A DNA stretch of 64,000 bases from Halotia wernerae. Its GTDB lineage: Bacteria; Cyanobacteriota; Cyanobacteriia; Cyanobacteriales; Nostocaceae. This document shows positions 18,358 through 26,690 of the stretch, piece by piece. A model generated the notes under the pieces. That model was not told the origin of the DNA. It was given only the letters and a program-made list of their open reading frames with translations, and did no database searches. The DNA lies in the NCBI GenBank assembly GCA_034931985.1, contig JAYGHB010000100.1:1-64000 (forward strand), written 5' to 3'. Positions within the stretch are counted from its first letter, which is position 1. Each line of letters begins with the position of its first letter. Both the position numbers and the translations under genes were made by a program.

Positions 18358-19047
18358 CTAACTTTCCATCCTCAGTTTTTGTAATTTCAGTATCGTAATA
18401 CATATCATCAGCCACAAAAAACCGACTCCATAACCTGCAATGATGTCTGTAGGCCAATGAACCCCTAAATATAAGCGGCTGATACCAATAGCAGCAATTA
18501 AAATAACTGTCAAACTGTAAATAACTTTAGCAAACTGAGGATAGTGAGTTGCCAACTCGTAAGCAATAAAACCATAAAGCACCATAGAACCTAAAGCATG
18601 ACCACTAGGAAAACTAAAAGATGTTTCATCAATCAAGCCATGCCATAATTCGGGGCGAGGTTTAGAGAAAAACAACTTTAGCCCTCTATTTAAAATTACC
18701 CCTCCCAAGCAAACAAGTACAAAAACTTTCGCTTCTTCTCGGTAACATTGCCACCAAAGTAACAAGAAAGTAACGCCTGCAACTGTAACCACTGTACTAG
18801 GATTACCAAGATTTGTAATAAACAGCATTAAATTATCTAAACTTGGATTGGCAAACTGATGTAGCCATAACAGAAAAGTAGTATCAAATGCAAAAGCTTC
18901 TCGCTCTAAAACTTCATCAGCCAGTTTTGCTAAAACAAAAAGGATCAGCAGACAACTAGCAAGTCCAACAATACCAATTGTGGTAACTAAGGGAGCCAAA
19001 CGTCGATGTATACGATGTAACCAGAAATGAGAAATTCGTCGAAGCAT
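18358..19047 (-). CDS. PAP2-family membrane phosphatase
   Basis: A 229-residue integral membrane phosphatase of the type 2 phosphatidic acid phosphatase family, acting on lipid phosphates or undecaprenyl pyrophosphate at the outer face of the membrane. All three signature motifs are present: KLFFSKPRPE, FPSGHALGS and SRLYLGVHWPTDIIAG, with the catalytic histidines in the second and third. Six hydrophobic segments are visible. ATG at 19047, nine bases after the stop of the broken DUF347 gene upstream, so they were probably one transcript before the MITE insertion. Confidence 0.92.
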   Translation of the reverse strand: MLRRISHFWLHRIHRRLAPLVTTIGIVGLASCLLILFVLAKLADEVLEREAFAFDTTFLLWLHQFANPSLDNLMLFITNLGNPSTVVTVAGVTFLLLWWQCYREEAKVFVLVCLGGVILNRGLKLFFSKPRPELWHGLIDETSFSFPSGHALGSMVLYGFIAYELATHYPQFAKVIYSLTVILIAAIGISRLYLGVHWPTDIIAGYGVGFLWLMICITILKLQKLRMES

Positions 19048-19056
19048 ACTTTAATG

Positions 19057-20069
19057 TCATTCATCGTTAGAAGGCATAGCCACGGTTAGTCTTCTCTGCT
19101 TTAGAGTTGTGAACAGGATACAAACTCCAAGTATCGAGACAAGGACTATAGAAGAGCCTATAGTACCAAAATCAAGTCCACCTTTTGCATGTGATTTTGT
19201 CAGAATATCCCCCAGTGTTGCACCAAATGGTCGGGTTAGAACAAACGCAATCCAAAACAACATGACTTGGGAAATTTGAGTATAATAATGCGCTATTAAT
19301 ACTAAGGCAAGCAAACTAGCAATTAGCAATGCTCCTCCTGCAAATCCAAGTCCTGAACTATCGGCGAGGAAATCGCCCAAGGCAGTACCTAAAGTATTTG
19401 AAAATAGAATTGCAGTCCAATAAAGCAGCTCAAGTTTAGGTGTTTTGATGTTAGTAACAGATAGAGACCCAACACTGAATCGCCAGAATGCCAAAATAGC
19501 CAAGAGAATGGTGACTAAAATTATAGACCCTTTAGCGTAGCCTAGCCCTAAAGTGCGATCCATATAATCAATACCTTCGCCAATTTACGAGGGTGAGATG
19601 ATGATGCTTTAACCATTAACTCCCATTTCTTTGAGGGTTGGCAAAAACAATCAGTCCTAAAAATTCCTTTAAGGTTTCCTACAAGGGTTTTTTAACGTAT
19701 TGACAGCAGGATAAGGGTTTCAGATGAAAAACCACCTTTTCATCGAAACGCTTATGTATGCTTAATTTTGCCACTTTTGCCAAAATTTATCTAGGCTCTT
19801 ATTTTGGCAAAGGTATTGATATAATCTGACATTGTTGTACCAGCTGTGCTGGTTGAAAGGATGACAGTCCAATAAAGTAATGGGTTATAGCTTTTCGATA
19901 TCAATTGAGTCACAAGAGTAGTTAAAAACACTCCAATCAATATCATGGAACTAACCGCATAGCCGACATTTAGCGTCATCGATAAAAGGTCTCCTGCGGT
20001 TTCTCCCAGAGTAGTTGCACATATCTTCATGATCCAAAAGAACACAGTGATTGCTGGCAGTTTGCTCAT
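19057..20069 (-). pseudogene. DUF347/COG4705 membrane protein gene split by a MITE
   Basis: Two pieces of one gene. The N-terminal piece (20069-19791) reads MSKLPAITVFFWIMKICATT and ends a few codons inside the inserted DNA. The C-terminal piece (19563-19057) reads MDRTLGLGYAKGS onwards. Removing 19569-19818 plus one copy of the 7-bp target repeat restores ...TTMSDY-MDRTLG... in frame, a 251-residue protein that lines up end to end with the intact 255-residue paralogue just upstream. DUF347 repeats such as LGTALGDFLA and RPFGATLGDIL are retained. The C-terminal piece still has an ATG and could be translated, but loses two membrane segments. Confidence 0.9.
19569..19818. mobile_element. 250-bp MITE inside the DUF347 gene
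   Basis: Terminal inverted repeats CAATACCTTCGCC (19569-19581) and GGCAAAGGTATTG (19806-19818) match at 12 of 13 bases. The exact direct repeat ATATAAT flanks it (19562-19568 and 19819-19825). No open frame of note lies inside. Its different ends and 7-bp duplication show it belongs to another family than the MITE at 18083. Confidence 0.92.
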
Positions 20070-20147
20070 TATTATTCTTACTTACTATCAGGTTATCAGA
20101 TTAGAACTTGCGGCTTCAGAGAATGCCAGCGTCGTTGCGATCGCTAA

Positions 20148-20915
20148 TCACTCTTGTCCATCAATCGGCAATAAAGCTGGTTTTTTCTGCTTACGACTTA
20201 AGTAAATAACTAGGCTGACGATTATAGAAAGAAAAATCATACTCGTTCCAACTGTACCGAAACCGAGTCCACCTTGTTTAACAGGTTGTGACAGGAAATC
20301 GCCAATAGATGCTCCAAGGGGACGAGTCAAGATGTAGGCTATCCAAAATGCCAAGACTGCATTCAAACTGAAGTAATAATAACCAATGGTTGTGATTGCA
20401 ATTAAAGTACCAAATACTAATCCTGATTGGGCATAACCTAGCCCCGAAGCTTCTGCTAAAAGGTCTCCTGTTGAAGTACCCAAGGCAAACGTAAATAAAA
20501 TAGCCAACCAATAAAACATCTCTCTTTTAGCTGTACGGATGGAGTGCATGGCTAATGTTTTTTCGCTTAAATACCAAAGCCAAAAAACTACCGACAAGAT
20601 AAAACTAAAAACTATGGTAGTTGTCACCAAACTCACTCCAAAATCGTCTACCAATTTATCAGTAATTAGTGTGCCAACGATACTGATCAAAACGACCACA
20701 AACCAGTAGCTTGCTGGGACATACCGTTTAAGTCTAAACTGATTTAAAAGCGCAATCAGCAACAAGCCACTCATAATATAAGATGTCACGCTTAAACCAA
20801 GGTTCAACGTTACTGACAGAAAATCTGCCGCAGTTTCACCCACTGTAGTTGCCAGAATCTTAATAATCCAAAAGTAAAGTGTAACTTTTGGAACCCTGTT
20901 TAACATCTTCTTCAT
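20148..20915 (-). CDS. DUF347/COG4705 membrane-anchored protein (intact copy)
   Basis: A 255-residue polytopic membrane protein made of repeated units with a G-T/E-x-x-G/A-D signature: TTVGETAADFLS, LGTSTGDLLAEASGLGY and RPLGASIGDFLS...GGLGFGT. About seven hydrophobic segments are visible. The function of COG4705 is unknown; the repeated acidic residues within membrane segments suggest transport. ATG at 20915 with a GAGAAA-type Shine-Dalgarno. The divergent spacer to the PepSY gene holds two OmpR-type binding sites, so it is likely controlled by the neighbouring two-component system. Confidence 0.88.
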   Translation of the reverse strand: MKKMLNRVPKVTLYFWIIKILATTVGETAADFLSVTLNLGLSVTSYIMSGLLLIALLNQFRLKRYVPASYWFVVVLISIVGTLITDKLVDDFGVSLVTTTIVFSFILSVVFWLWYLSEKTLAMHSIRTAKREMFYWLAILFTFALGTSTGDLLAEASGLGYAQSGLVFGTLIAITTIGYYYFSLNAVLAFWIAYILTRPLGASIGDFLSQPVKQGGLGFGTVGTSMIFLSIIVSLVIYLSRKQKKPALLPIDGQE

Positions 20916-21020
20916 GATATTTCTCCTTCTTAATTTTTCGGTAGAAGTGAGATTACATCACATCCTCAAATTGGCTGTATTGTAAGAAATCACTGAGTGT
21001 TTGTACTTTACATAGCAAAA

Positions 21021-21038
21021 GTCAAGAAATAGTCAAGA
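21021..21038 (+). promoter_or_regulatory. Putative OmpR-type response-regulator site, left
   Basis: Exact direct repeat GTCAAGA-N4-GTCAAGA with an 11-base period, the spacing used by OmpR/PhoB dimers. It lies 106 bases upstream of the DUF347 start. Together with the site at 21138 it forms an inverted pair in the divergent promoter region. Confidence 0.6.
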
Positions 21039-21137
21039 TTTGATATAAAATAAACTTTTTCCTGATCAAAGTCCTAAAAATAACTAATTAAAAGTTAATT
21101 TCACGATTTGATATTGAATTTATCAAACTCTCTTTAA

Positions 21138-21155
21138 TCTTGACTATTTCTGAAC
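21138..21155 (-). promoter_or_regulatory. Putative OmpR-type response-regulator site, right
   Basis: Read on the minus strand it is GTTCAGA-N4-GTCAAGA, the same 11-base-period repeat as at 21021, facing the PepSY gene 53 bases away. The shared core (AATCTTGACTATTTCT on the plus strand) is 16 bases long and inverted relative to the left site. Confidence 0.6.
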
Positions 21156-21207
21156 TTTTATTACCTACAGTGAAAATACAAACTCAGAAATACAGGATTG
21201 TACAAGG

Positions 21208-21702
21208 ATGAAAACTTTAAACAAAATCGTTTTGGCAGTAGCTTTTGTTGGTACTTTAGGATTTGCTGGATTATCGAAAGTTGTATCTGCAAAACAACCA
21301 CAATCTCCGGTAGCAATTGCGCGTCAGCATCGTAGCGCTACCCAAGTTGCTGAAGCCAGTGATGGCGACGGTGAAACCAACGACGATGCACAAGAACAGC
21401 AGGAAGCAGCAAAACTGCAACCGCTAGCTAAAATTACAGCACAACAAGCACAGCAAGCAGCTGAAGCATCTGTGGGAGGTAAAGCCAAAAGCGTCAAACT
21501 CGAAAATGAAGATGGCAACTTAGTTTATGCTGTAGAAATTGGTCAGCAAGAAGTTACAGTAGATGCTGGTAATGGCAAAGTTCTCTATACTGAGAATTAC
21601 AATCAACAAGATGAGAAGAATGAAGCCACTCGCCCCAAGAGTAGTATTCAAGTTAAAGAAACTAGTGATGGCGATCGCGAAACCAATGATGATGGTAAAT
21701 AA
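21208..21702 (+). CDS. Secreted PepSY-domain protein
   Basis: A 164-residue protein. It has a signal peptide (MKTLNKIVLAVAFVGTLGFAG, cleavage probably after VSA), then an acidic low-complexity stretch EASDGDGETNDD, one PepSY domain (ITAQQAQQAAEASVGGKAKS...VEIGQQEVTVDAGNGKVLY) and a C-terminal echo of the acidic motif (ETSDGDRETNDDGK). PepSY domains often inhibit proteases or sit in periplasmic sensing and metal-linked systems. The acidic Asp/Asn motifs resemble cation-binding loops. It is linked to the downstream two-component genes through shared upstream sites. Confidence 0.87.
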   Translation: MKTLNKIVLAVAFVGTLGFAGLSKVVSAKQPQSPVAIARQHRSATQVAEASDGDGETNDDAQEQQEAAKLQPLAKITAQQAQQAAEASVGGKAKSVKLENEDGNLVYAVEIGQQEVTVDAGNGKVLYTENYNQQDEKNEATRPKSSIQVKETSDGDRETNDDGK

Positions 21703-21876
21703 GTAGTGAATGGGAAATTATATTACCTCAACAGAAGTTAAGTAAAAAACCGCTGTAGCGTACATTAACCAAACATAGACTATTGGGGATTGTTGAAGGT
21801 TATCTTCAGCAATCCCTAATCTGCATAATCTGGATAATTATAATCAAGAAAAGTTTAAATAATGTGGAGAGGTTAC

Positions 21877-22326
21877 ATGAGAACTAAGCGTTCACTTGGT
21901 TTATTAGCAATTGTAATTTACAAGGCTTTTGTTGCTTCTCTACTAGCTGTTACATCTATAGCCTTGCTCTTTACTCTAAAAAATCATCAGAGTTTGGCTC
22001 TATTTTCTCAATCTTATATTTTAGAAACAAAACTAACAATTATTGAATGGTTAATAGATAATATTATAAATATCAGTCCAACAAAACTCAAGGTTAGCGG
22101 AATAGCTACTGGAGCTTACGCTATTGTAACCGCAATTGAAGCAGCTGGTTTATGGTATGATAAATCTTGGGCAATACTGTTAGTATTGGGACTAGTTGGC
22201 ATTAGCATACCTCCAGAAATATTTGAATTAATTAAAGGAATAACAATACTAACATTGATAGTCTTTTTAATTAATATAGCTGTATTTTGGTATTTACTAC
22301 ATCATTTTTTAAATCATAAAAAGTAA
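21877..22326 (+). CDS. DUF2127 membrane protein
   Basis: A 149-residue integral membrane protein of the DUF2127 family, function unknown. It begins MRTKRSLGLLAIVIYKAF and has four hydrophobic segments; GAYAIVTAIEAAGLWY and the PPEIFEL segment are family hallmarks. The ATG at 21877 was chosen because GGAGAGG sits six bases upstream; an earlier in-frame ATG at 21862 would lie before that Shine-Dalgarno. It ends 20 bases from the convergent sensor kinase gene, with a TCTTGATAGTCAAGA dyad between them. Confidence 0.85.
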   Translation: MRTKRSLGLLAIVIYKAFVASLLAVTSIALLFTLKNHQSLALFSQSYILETKLTIIEWLIDNIINISPTKLKVSGIATGAYAIVTAIEAAGLWYDKSWAILLVLGLVGISIPPEIFELIKGITILTLIVFLINIAVFWYLLHHFLNHKK

Positions 22327-22346
22327 AGTTTGTCAAGTCTTGATAG

Positions 22347-23579
22347 TCAAGAAGCTGGTAAACGTACAGTAAAACAACTACCAACTCCTAATTGACTTGT
22401 AACAGTAATTAATCCGCCATGATTTTGGGCAATAGCTTGAGCGATCGCCAGTCCTAAACCAGAACCACCTAACCAATAAGAACGAGACTGATCTGCTCGC
22501 CAAAAACGCTCAAAAACTTTGTCTATATGCTCTGGTGAAATTCCTACACCTGTATCTTGCACGTTTACATAAAGCTGGGAACCAACACGATTAGTTTTAA
22601 TTTCTACTACGCCTCCTAATGGTGTGTAGTAGAGTGCGTTCTCAATTAAATTAGTAAACAGTCGCGTTAATTGAACTAGATCACCTATTAATTGAAAATT
22701 AGTAATTAATTGAAATTTCAAATTAATTTGCTTGGCTTCAGCTTGAGGTTTATACAATTGTATTATGTTTTCCAATATTGATGTTAAATTTAGAGTATCT
22801 TTATTCTGAGTAGGAACTTTATCGGTGCGTGCTAATAACAGTAAGTCTTCTGTGAGGCGAGTCATTTGGTTAGTGGCGCTGGCGATCGCCTGAAACTTTT
22901 CTGCATCTTTTGGCCCGATTTCATCTGGATATTCTAGGGGTAACTCGGCATTAATTTTGATAGCCATTAATGGACTGCGTAGTTCGTGGGAAGCATCAGC
23001 AGTAAACTGTTTGAGCTTTTGAAAACTCTCTTCAATGGGTTGCATTGCTTGACGAGTTAGTAAAATTCCGCCAATACTACTAAGAACTAAAGTTATAATA
23101 ATTCCACCGCCTAATCCCCAGTCGAGTTTTTGCAGGGTTTCATCAAATTCTTCTAAAGATTGACTCACCCTCACATATCCAATTAATTGACCATTGTCAC
23201 TAGCGATAACAGGTACGGTCACTGCTTGAATAGAAACTTTACCCGTCTGAGTTTGTACTATTTTATTTGGTAATAAAGGTAAAGTTAAAATAGTTTGCCC
23301 TTGTTGGGTAATCAAATTTCCTTGAGTATCAAACCACTGTAATGCTTGATGAGAAGCAATTAAGTCTTGTGGACGAAAGTCACTTTCAACCGTTAGGCGA
23401 TCTTTTTCAAACTCTACATTTGCAGCCGCACCTTTCCCTATAGCTGTGAGTTTATCTGTTATTTGTTCAGTTAGACTGCGAGTGAAAGCAACTCGGACTG
23501 CGATCGCAAATATTCCCAGCAGCGATGCAAACACCAGCAAGTAAGACAACAACAACCGATACCGAATTTTTTGAAACAC
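22347..23579 (-). CDS. Membrane sensor histidine kinase
   Basis: A 410-residue class I histidine kinase. An N-terminal membrane span (residues about 8-28), a roughly 130-residue periplasmic sensing region, a second span (about 155-180) and a short HAMP-like linker lead to the dimerisation box ASHELRSPLMAIKIN. The ATPase boxes NLIENALYYTPLGG (N), DTGVGI (G1) and GSGLGLAIAQAIAQNHGG (G2) are complete. It pairs with the OmpR-type regulator encoded 78 bases upstream on the same strand. The domain order resembles cyanobacterial metal/redox sensors such as RppB/NrsS, but the signal cannot be read. Confidence 0.94.
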   Translation of the reverse strand: MFQKIRYRLLLSYLLVFASLLGIFAIAVRVAFTRSLTEQITDKLTAIGKGAAANVEFEKDRLTVESDFRPQDLIASHQALQWFDTQGNLITQQGQTILTLPLLPNKIVQTQTGKVSIQAVTVPVIASDNGQLIGYVRVSQSLEEFDETLQKLDWGLGGGIIITLVLSSIGGILLTRQAMQPIEESFQKLKQFTADASHELRSPLMAIKINAELPLEYPDEIGPKDAEKFQAIASATNQMTRLTEDLLLLARTDKVPTQNKDTLNLTSILENIIQLYKPQAEAKQINLKFQLITNFQLIGDLVQLTRLFTNLIENALYYTPLGGVVEIKTNRVGSQLYVNVQDTGVGISPEHIDKVFERFWRADQSRSYWLGGSGLGLAIAQAIAQNHGGLITVTSQLGVGSCFTVRLPAS

Positions 23580-23657
23580 GTTTTTAGAGCTATCAAATTA
23601 TTAGTTATTGCCTGAGAGATTTGCTACTACAAATGTGATAAAAAAATAAATAGATAT

Positions 23658-24347
23658 TTATATTAAATCATTTGAATTGTTACCTAAACGATAACCAATA
23701 CCATATATATTTTCAATCAATTCTTCTGAACTTCCAGATGCTCTGAGCTTATTTCGCAAATTTGTAATATGAGTTTTAATACTTCCTTCTCCCGAAGATT
23801 TATCAAAGTCCCACAGTTTGTCAAGAATTACAGAACGAGTCACAACTTGATTGGGATTTCTCAAAAAATATTCTAATATCATATATTCTTTAGGAGTTAA
23901 TGATATGATATTTGCTGCATAAGTAACCTGTTGAGTTGCTGGATCTAGTTGCAAATCACCGTGGATTAAAATCTGGGGACGAATCTCTGGAGTTCTTCGA
24001 GCTAAAGCCCTAATGCGTGCTGCTAACTCTTTTAAGTCAAATGGCTTAACCAAGTAATCATCAGCGCCAGCATCGAGTCCAATAATTTTATCGCCTGTTG
24101 TATCTCGTGCTGTTAGCATTAGTATTAAGGCATTAGATGAAGCAGCACGTAAACGCTGACATAGAGTAATTCCATCTAATGTAGGAAGCATTAAATCTAA
24201 TAAAATTAGCTCATACAATCCTGACTGAGACCATTCCCACCCCTCAAGCCCATCGGTTGTTATATCTACAATATGGTGTTGTCGTCTTAAATACTCGGCT
24301 AATGGTTTGGCAATGCGATCGTCATCTTCAATTATTAAAATTCTCAT
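23658..24347 (-). CDS. OmpR/PhoB-family response regulator
   Basis: A 229-residue two-domain regulator. The receiver has the acidic pair IEDDDR, the phospho-acceptor Asp in LILLDLMLPTLDG, the conserved Thr in MLTARD and Lys in LVKPFD. The C-terminal winged helix (ISLTPKEYMILEYFLRN, VTRSVILDKLWD, IKTHITNLRNKLR, IYGIGYRLG) is canonical. First gene of the regulator-kinase operon. Candidate targets are the PepSY and DUF347 genes, by the paired sites at 21021 and 21138. Confidence 0.95.
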   Translation of the reverse strand: MRILIIEDDDRIAKPLAEYLRRQHHIVDITTDGLEGWEWSQSGLYELILLDLMLPTLDGITLCQRLRAASSNALILMLTARDTTGDKIIGLDAGADDYLVKPFDLKELAARIRALARRTPEIRPQILIHGDLQLDPATQQVTYAANIISLTPKEYMILEYFLRNPNQVVTRSVILDKLWDFDKSSGEGSIKTHITNLRNKLRASGSSEELIENIYGIGYRLGNNSNDLI

Positions 24348-24792
24348 AATGCTCTACCTCTAACTTATTAGGGCTTGGTAACAGTACGTGGATTATTTCA
24401 GAACTAATAAAAGTAGGGAGCGTGACATGAGCCGCCATGTAACGAAGGTAAAGCTTAAAGTTCTTATCAGACATTCTTAACTTTAACTTAATTTAATTAT
24501 CGTAATCTTCCTATTATCAATCAAAAAATGGTAGCAATAAAGCTGATCTTTAAACATCAAATTCATAAGATCGATAATTCCTTAAACGCGGATAAGTCCA
24601 ATCAAGGAATTTAAACTTCTGCGATTCAGTAACCAAATACCTTTGTAACCAAGTATCCATCACAGCATTCTGTATAGTTTTAGCTTCGTTGGTTCAGTTC
24701 TGCAACTATTAATTTTATTGATTGATAACACTAATAACCATAAGTCTAGAACAATACCTACGGTACTGTATCAGCAAAGGAAACAAATAAGC
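24348..24792. other. Divergent promoter region
   Basis: About 445 bases between the divergent response-regulator and PEP-CTERM genes. It must hold both promoters, but I see no clear -35/-10 pair or operator. A GTTAAGA sequence (minus strand, about 24476-24482) weakly recalls the GTCAAGA half-site found at 21021. An in-frame TTG at 24718 was not accepted as a start. Confidence 0.4.
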
Positions 24793-26505
24793 ATGATTCG
24801 ATTTAGCAATTCTCATCTACCTGCTGTTTTAAAAACAGTGCTTTTTAGCACAGCTATTTTAACAGGGCAGACATTTTTACAATTTGGTAATACAGCAGCA
24901 ACAGCAGCCAGCCTTTATCAACATGTTTTGCTTTTATCAGTAGATGGACTACATGATGCTGACATCTCTGATCCTATGCTTCAACCCTATTTATCTAATA
25001 TTAAGGGTTTACAAGCAAATGGTGTTACTTACACTAACGCCTTTACCAGCATACCCTCCGATTCCTTTCCTGGTGTATTAAACTACTTAACAGGAGCCAG
25101 TCCAAAAACTACAGGGGTTTATTATGACAATTCTTATAGTCGTTCATTATTGAGTCAACCAGGGAGTCCTGCTGGTACTGAAGTTCTATTTGATGAAAGC
25201 ATCGATAAAAACCCAAATCTTCTTAGTGGAGGTGGTGATTTTGGTAAAGGTAGCATTGATGCAAGTAAGTTGCCAGTAGACAGCACAGGAAAACCTATTT
25301 ATCCTCATAACTACCTGAATGTCAACACAATTTTTGAGGTAGCCCACGATGCTGGGTTACACACCGCATTTATTGACAAACATCCTGCCTATGACCTTGC
25401 CAATGGGCCTTCAGGTAAGGGAGTTGATGATTTTTATGCTCCAGAAATCAATGCTAAAGTAGCCCTGGAAAACGGCAAATTAGTTGATCAATCAACAGCT
25501 CAAAATCCTAGCAATCTCACATTTCAAACGACAACTAAAAGTACTACCCTTACAGAGGCTTATGATGATCTGAAGGTAAATGCGCTTTTAAACCAAATAG
25601 TTGGTAAGGATTCTCAAGGAACCATTACTCCGGGAACTCCTGCTCTTTTTGGCATGAATTTTCAAGCCCTTAGCGTTGCTCAAAAGGATGCTAGCAGTAA
25701 TGGTGGGATTGCTGCTGATGGAACACCCTCATCAGGATTCCTTGATGCTCTACAACATACAGACACTAGTATCGGGAACATAGTTAATGCATTGAAGCAA
25801 CAAAATTTGTTTGATTCAACATTAGTAGTCTTAACAGCAAAACACGGTCAAAATCCCCGTGAGGGAGCAGCTACCCTGATTTCCGAAAACACATTTACAG
25901 ATGTCTTAGAAAAAGCTGGGATTACCGTAAATCAAGCAACACAAGATGATATTGGTTTATTTTGGCTTGCAGATCAAAGTCAAGCTGATACTGCAACAAC
26001 TCTTTTAAAGAATCTCAACAATCCAGGGATTAATGAGGTGTTATCTGGTAACGCACTACAACAAGCAGGCTTTGGCAATCCGCTGTCAGATGATCGTACA
26101 CCAGATTTAATTATCAAACTGAACCCTGGATATGTGATTTCAGATAGCATAAAAAGGGCTGAACATGGTGGTTTTTCGGATGACGATACTCATGTTGCAT
26201 TGATTGCTGCTAGTGGTATTTTACCTTCTCAACTCAAAAGTACAATCCAAACGCAGACGGTAAAAACAAATCAAGTTGCTGTTACGGCTTTAGATGCATT
26301 GGGGTTAAATCCTGAGTTATTACAAGGTGCTGTGCAGGAAAGTACTAAAAAACTACCAGGATTAGGAATTTCTGATACTCGCGCAGTACCAGAACCAGAT
26401 ACAAGTCTTGGCTTGTTATCTATTACGGGCTTGATGTCAACTGGCTTTTTATGGAGACGGCGCAAAAAAACAGAGGGACTAGAGACTAGTAGTATGTCAA
26501 GCTAA
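24793..26505 (+). CDS. Alkaline-phosphatase-superfamily phosphodiesterase with PEP-CTERM anchor
   Basis: A 570-residue exported protein of the nucleotide pyrophosphatase/phosphodiesterase branch of the alkaline phosphatase superfamily. A signal peptide is followed by LLLSVDGLHDADI (metal-binding Asp), FTSIPSDSFPGVLNYLTGASP (nucleophile region), VVLTAKHGQNP and HGGFSDDDTHVALIAASG (metal ligands). The C-terminus is a PEP-CTERM signal: VPEP, a hydrophobic stretch, then RRRKK, implying exosortase sorting to the surface or sheath. ATG at 24793 has AAAGGA upstream; the in-frame TTG at 24718 is less likely. Substrate unknown. Confidence 0.9.
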   Translation: MIRFSNSHLPAVLKTVLFSTAILTGQTFLQFGNTAATAASLYQHVLLLSVDGLHDADISDPMLQPYLSNIKGLQANGVTYTNAFTSIPSDSFPGVLNYLTGASPKTTGVYYDNSYSRSLLSQPGSPAGTEVLFDESIDKNPNLLSGGGDFGKGSIDASKLPVDSTGKPIYPHNYLNVNTIFEVAHDAGLHTAFIDKHPAYDLANGPSGKGVDDFYAPEINAKVALENGKLVDQSTAQNPSNLTFQTTTKSTTLTEAYDDLKVNALLNQIVGKDSQGTITPGTPALFGMNFQALSVAQKDASSNGGIAADGTPSSGFLDALQHTDTSIGNIVNALKQQNLFDSTLVVLTAKHGQNPREGAATLISENTFTDVLEKAGITVNQATQDDIGLFWLADQSQADTATTLLKNLNNPGINEVLSGNALQQAGFGNPLSDDRTPDLIIKLNPGYVISDSIKRAEHGGFSDDDTHVALIAASGILPSQLKSTIQTQTVKTNQVAVTALDALGLNPELLQGAVQESTKKLPGLGISDTRAVPEPDTSLGLLSITGLMSTGFLWRRRKKTEGLETSSMSS

Positions 26506-26515
26506 TTTTGAGGTT

Positions 26516-26568
26516 TTGTAGTAAGGACTTTAGTGCTTAGAAGATAAGGACTAAAGTCCTTACTACAA
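26516..26568. repeat. Perfect 19-bp inverted repeat element
   Basis: TTGTAGTAAGGACTTTAGT (26516-26534) and its exact reverse complement (26550-26568) enclose a 15-base loop. It is one of the palindromic repeats common in Nostocales; a relic of the same sequence (AAAGTCCTCACTACAATTA) is at about 60349. It may double as a terminator for the preceding gene. Confidence 0.85.
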
Positions 26569-26655
26569 ATTTACTTATCCATCAATTTAAACTTGACGCA
26601 CTACTACAAATACTTAATTTTTTTTAGAAATAAAACCGGATTCCTATAGATGAAA

Positions 26656-26684
26656 ACCAGCCCTTCAATGAAACAAGGGCTGGT
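26656..26684 (-). terminator. moeB transcription terminator
   Basis: ACCAGCCCTT and AAGGGCTGGT form a perfect 10-bp stem. On the minus strand it is followed by TTTTCATC, seven bases after the moeB stop codon region, which fits an intrinsic terminator. Confidence 0.75.
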
Positions 26685-26690
26685 AGCTCG

